The notes under the pieces are model-generated. The model did no database searches and had not been told where the DNA came from. It saw nothing but the letters and a program-made list of their open reading frames with translations. The position numbers and the translations under genes were made by a program. From positions 1,674,001 through 1,738,000 of the forward strand of contig NZ_CP070351.1 of the NCBI RefSeq assembly GCF_016919385.1: a stretch of 64,000 nucleotides of DNA. The letters are read 5' to 3'. Source of the stretch: Gordonia sp. PDNC005. GTDB lineage: Bacteria; Actinomycetota; Actinomycetes; Mycobacteriales; Mycobacteriaceae. This document shows, in pieces, positions 62,715-64,000 of the stretch (its first letter is position 1; each line of letters starts with the position of its first letter).

Positions 62715-63438
62715 TGTGCTGATCCTCGGCGGAACCGGTGAGGCTCGAGCTCTCGCGAAGGCTCTCGTCGACGACGGTGTCGACGTCCTGAGTTCACTCG
62801 CAGGACGCGTCGCATCGCCGCGGCTGCCCGTCGGCGCGGTACGCATCGGCGGCTTCGGTGGGCGGCGTGGCCTCGCGGAGTTCATGCGGGACAACGGCGT
62901 TCGTGCCGTGGTCGACGCGACGCACCCGTTCGCTGCGCGGATCACGCCTAACGCGCACGCGGCCGCGGCCGACGAGGGTGTACCCCACCTTCGACTCACC
63001 CGACCCGAATGGGTCGAACGGCCGGGCGACGACTGGACGAGGGTCCCGACAATCGACGCCGCCGCCGCTGTCGTGGGCGGGCGCCGCGTCTTCCTCACCA
63101 CCGGCCGTCAGGACGTGTCGGCGTTCGCCGACGTCGCGGATTCGTGGTTTCTGATTCGGGTGGTCGATCCCCCCGAGCGCACACTGCCGCCACACCATGA
63201 GGTGCTGCGCTCGCGCGGGCCTTACTCGCTGGACGGCGAACTCGACCTGATGCGTCGGCATCGGATCGAGGTCGTGGTCACGAAGAACAGCGGCGGATCG
63301 TTGACCTCGGCGAAGCTGGCCGCCGCCCGCGAACTCGGATTGCCGGTGATCGTCGTCGATCGCCCCGGAGAATCTGACGGCATCCAGCGCGTCTGTACAG
63401 TCGACGAGGCTGTGGAATGGCTGCAGGCTCAGCTGTAG
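62707..63438 (+). CDS. cobK: Precorrin-6A reductase
   Basis: NADPH-dependent reductase of the corrin ring, 243 residues. It has the N-terminal VLILGGTGEARALAKAL, VVDATHPFAARITPNAHAA and HLRLTRPEW motifs, then VFLTTGRQDVSAFAD and VVTKNSGGSLTSAKLAAARELG. ATG 62707 overlaps cobM by 8 bases. Its 3' end overlaps the convergent cobJ gene by 10 bases, so the two transcripts are antisense at their ends. Confidence 0.96.
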   Translation: MADVLILGGTGEARALAKALVDDGVDVLSSLAGRVASPRLPVGAVRIGGFGGRRGLAEFMRDNGVRAVVDATHPFAARITPNAHAAAADEGVPHLRLTRPEWVERPGDDWTRVPTIDAAAAVVGGRRVFLTTGRQDVSAFADVADSWFLIRVVDPPERTLPPHHEVLRSRGPYSLDGELDLMRRHRIEVVVTKNSGGSLTSAKLAAARELGLPVIVVDRPGESDGIQRVCTVDEAVEWLQAQL

Positions 63439-64000
63439 TGACGCGGTGTGAACACCAAGTCGCCGGCTGTTCGAGAGACCGCGGTGGTCGTTGACGAACC
63501 GATGATCAACAGAGTGCGCATGTCGACGGTTGACGGGTCGAAACCGGCGGCCGTGGTGACGGTGACCTTCTCGCCGGGTCCGCCGACGTCGCGCCCTTGG
63601 ATGATCACCCGATCGGCCGGGACTGATTCCGTCAGAAGTTCCTTCAGGCGAAGGATCTGCTCGGTCCGCTTCGACGACGCCGGGTTGTAGATCGCGACCG
63701 CGAGATCCGCCGCAATCGCATGCCGCAGCCGGTCTTCGATGACGGCATCCGGTTTGAGTAGGTTCGACAACGAGATCACCGCGAAGTCGTGACCGAGTGG
63801 AGCACCGGCGGCGGCGGCGACTGCATGAGCTGCGCTCACTCCCGGCACGACCCGTACTGCGACGTTGTGCCACCGCGGTTCGGCCGCCACTTCGCTGACG
63901 GCCGAGGCCATCGCGAACACCCCGGGGTCACCGGACGACACGACGGCCACCCGTGCCCCTCGGGCGGCGAGGTCCAGAGCGAACTCGGCCCGCTCGGCCT
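63429..64000 (-). CDS. cobJ: Precorrin-3B C17-methyltransferase (CobJ or CobIJ), 5' truncated by window edge
   Basis: About 190 C-terminal residues, open to the window end; the coding frame continues past GTG 63950 with codons for an AEFALDLAARGARV stretch, so that GTG is not the start. It has VAVVSSGDPGVFAMASAVSE (SAM loop), VRVVPGVSAAHAVAAAAGAPLGHDF, and YNPASSKRTEQILRLKELL, typical of CobJ, which methylates C17 with ring contraction. In mycobacteria it is fused to CobI; that cannot be judged here. It converges on and overlaps cobK by 10 bp. Confidence 0.94.
   Translation of the reverse strand, partial: AERAEFALDLAARGARVAVVSSGDPGVFAMASAVSEVAAEPRWHNVAVRVVPGVSAAHAVAAAAGAPLGHDFAVISLSNLLKPDAVIEDRLRHAIAADLAVAIYNPASSKRTEQILRLKELLTESVPADRVIIQGRDVGGPGEKVTVTTAAGFDPSTVDMRTLLIIGSSTTTAVSRTAGDLVFTPRHYS

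Noticed and set aside
63429..63950. GTG 63950 as the start of cobJ
   Set aside because: The upstream codons continue the conserved CobJ helix before VAVVSSGDPG, so the gene extends past the window edge.

Overview
The window comes from a high-GC, mycolic-acid-type actinobacterium. Gene content and order track Mycobacterium tuberculosis closely while the sequences are clearly divergent, which suggests Gordonia or a close relative (Williamsia, Tsukamurella, Rhodococcus group); the genus is an inference. Markers are the C-terminal half of InhA beside ferrochelatase, mycothiol ligase MshC, the Pup-proteasome locus, a DprE2-like reductase, and F420-type and cobalamin genes. Genes are dense, with mostly 4-bp start/stop overlaps, frequent GTG starts, and no gene-free stretch above 300 bp.

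Layout. 1-5.1 kb: inhA (5' truncated), hemH, an Rv1486c-like gene, a DUF3097 gene, and a reverse operon of a SatD-like protein, a membrane protein and an unknown protein. 5.1-11.1 kb: a VTT/DedA-type membrane protein, then mutA-mutB-meaB (B12-dependent methylmalonyl-CoA mutase). 11.1-17.7 kb: an accessory phosphonate locus, with a reverse operon (FAD amine oxidase-like enzyme, solute-binding lipoprotein, ATPase, two permeases) divergent from a GntR/UTRA regulator and a phosphonatase-like HAD hydrolase. The divergent promoter region carries Pho-box-like direct repeats. 17.8-22.5 kb: a second accessory operon (acetoacetate decarboxylase-like, aldehyde dehydrogenase, quinone oxidoreductase, saccharopine dehydrogenase-like) behind a promoter enclosed in a 77-bp inverted repeat. 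22.5-39.1 kb: tRNA-Leu(GAG), then a block collinear with Rv2141c-Rv2121c (M20 peptidase, YbhB, pyrD, lppL, uppP, phosphatase, DUF3090, SCO1664-like, mshC, PAC2, metH, hisE, hisG), with local insertions. 40-58.4 kb: trmI, mpa, an FHA-ABC exporter, dop, pup, prcB, prcA, pafA, pafB, pafC, tatA, tatC, helY, a DUF4333 protein, pepE. 58.5-64 kb: 5'-3' exonuclease, PPOX/F420 oxidoreductase, DprE2-like SDR, cobL, cobM, cobK, and a convergent truncated cobJ.

How the genes work together. Three cobalamin-linked modules share the window: mutAB-meaB, metH and cobLMK/cobJ. The Pup-proteasome system is complete: Pup, its deamidase Dop, ligase PafA, ATPase Mpa, core PrcBA and the PafBC transcription factors. 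The phosphonate locus reads as uptake of an aminoethylphosphonate-like compound, FAD-dependent oxidation to an aldehyde, and C-P cleavage, all apparently under phosphate control.

A recurrent promoter architecture is visible: a TANNNT box followed by 6-8 nt and then the start codon. At least 15 genes show it, pointing to leaderless mRNAs as the main start mode for first genes of operons. The strongest candidate for a little-described system is the phosphonate oxidase/phosphonatase locus with its Pho-box array; the strongest unexplained DNA structure is the 77-bp inverted repeat at 17788-17864.
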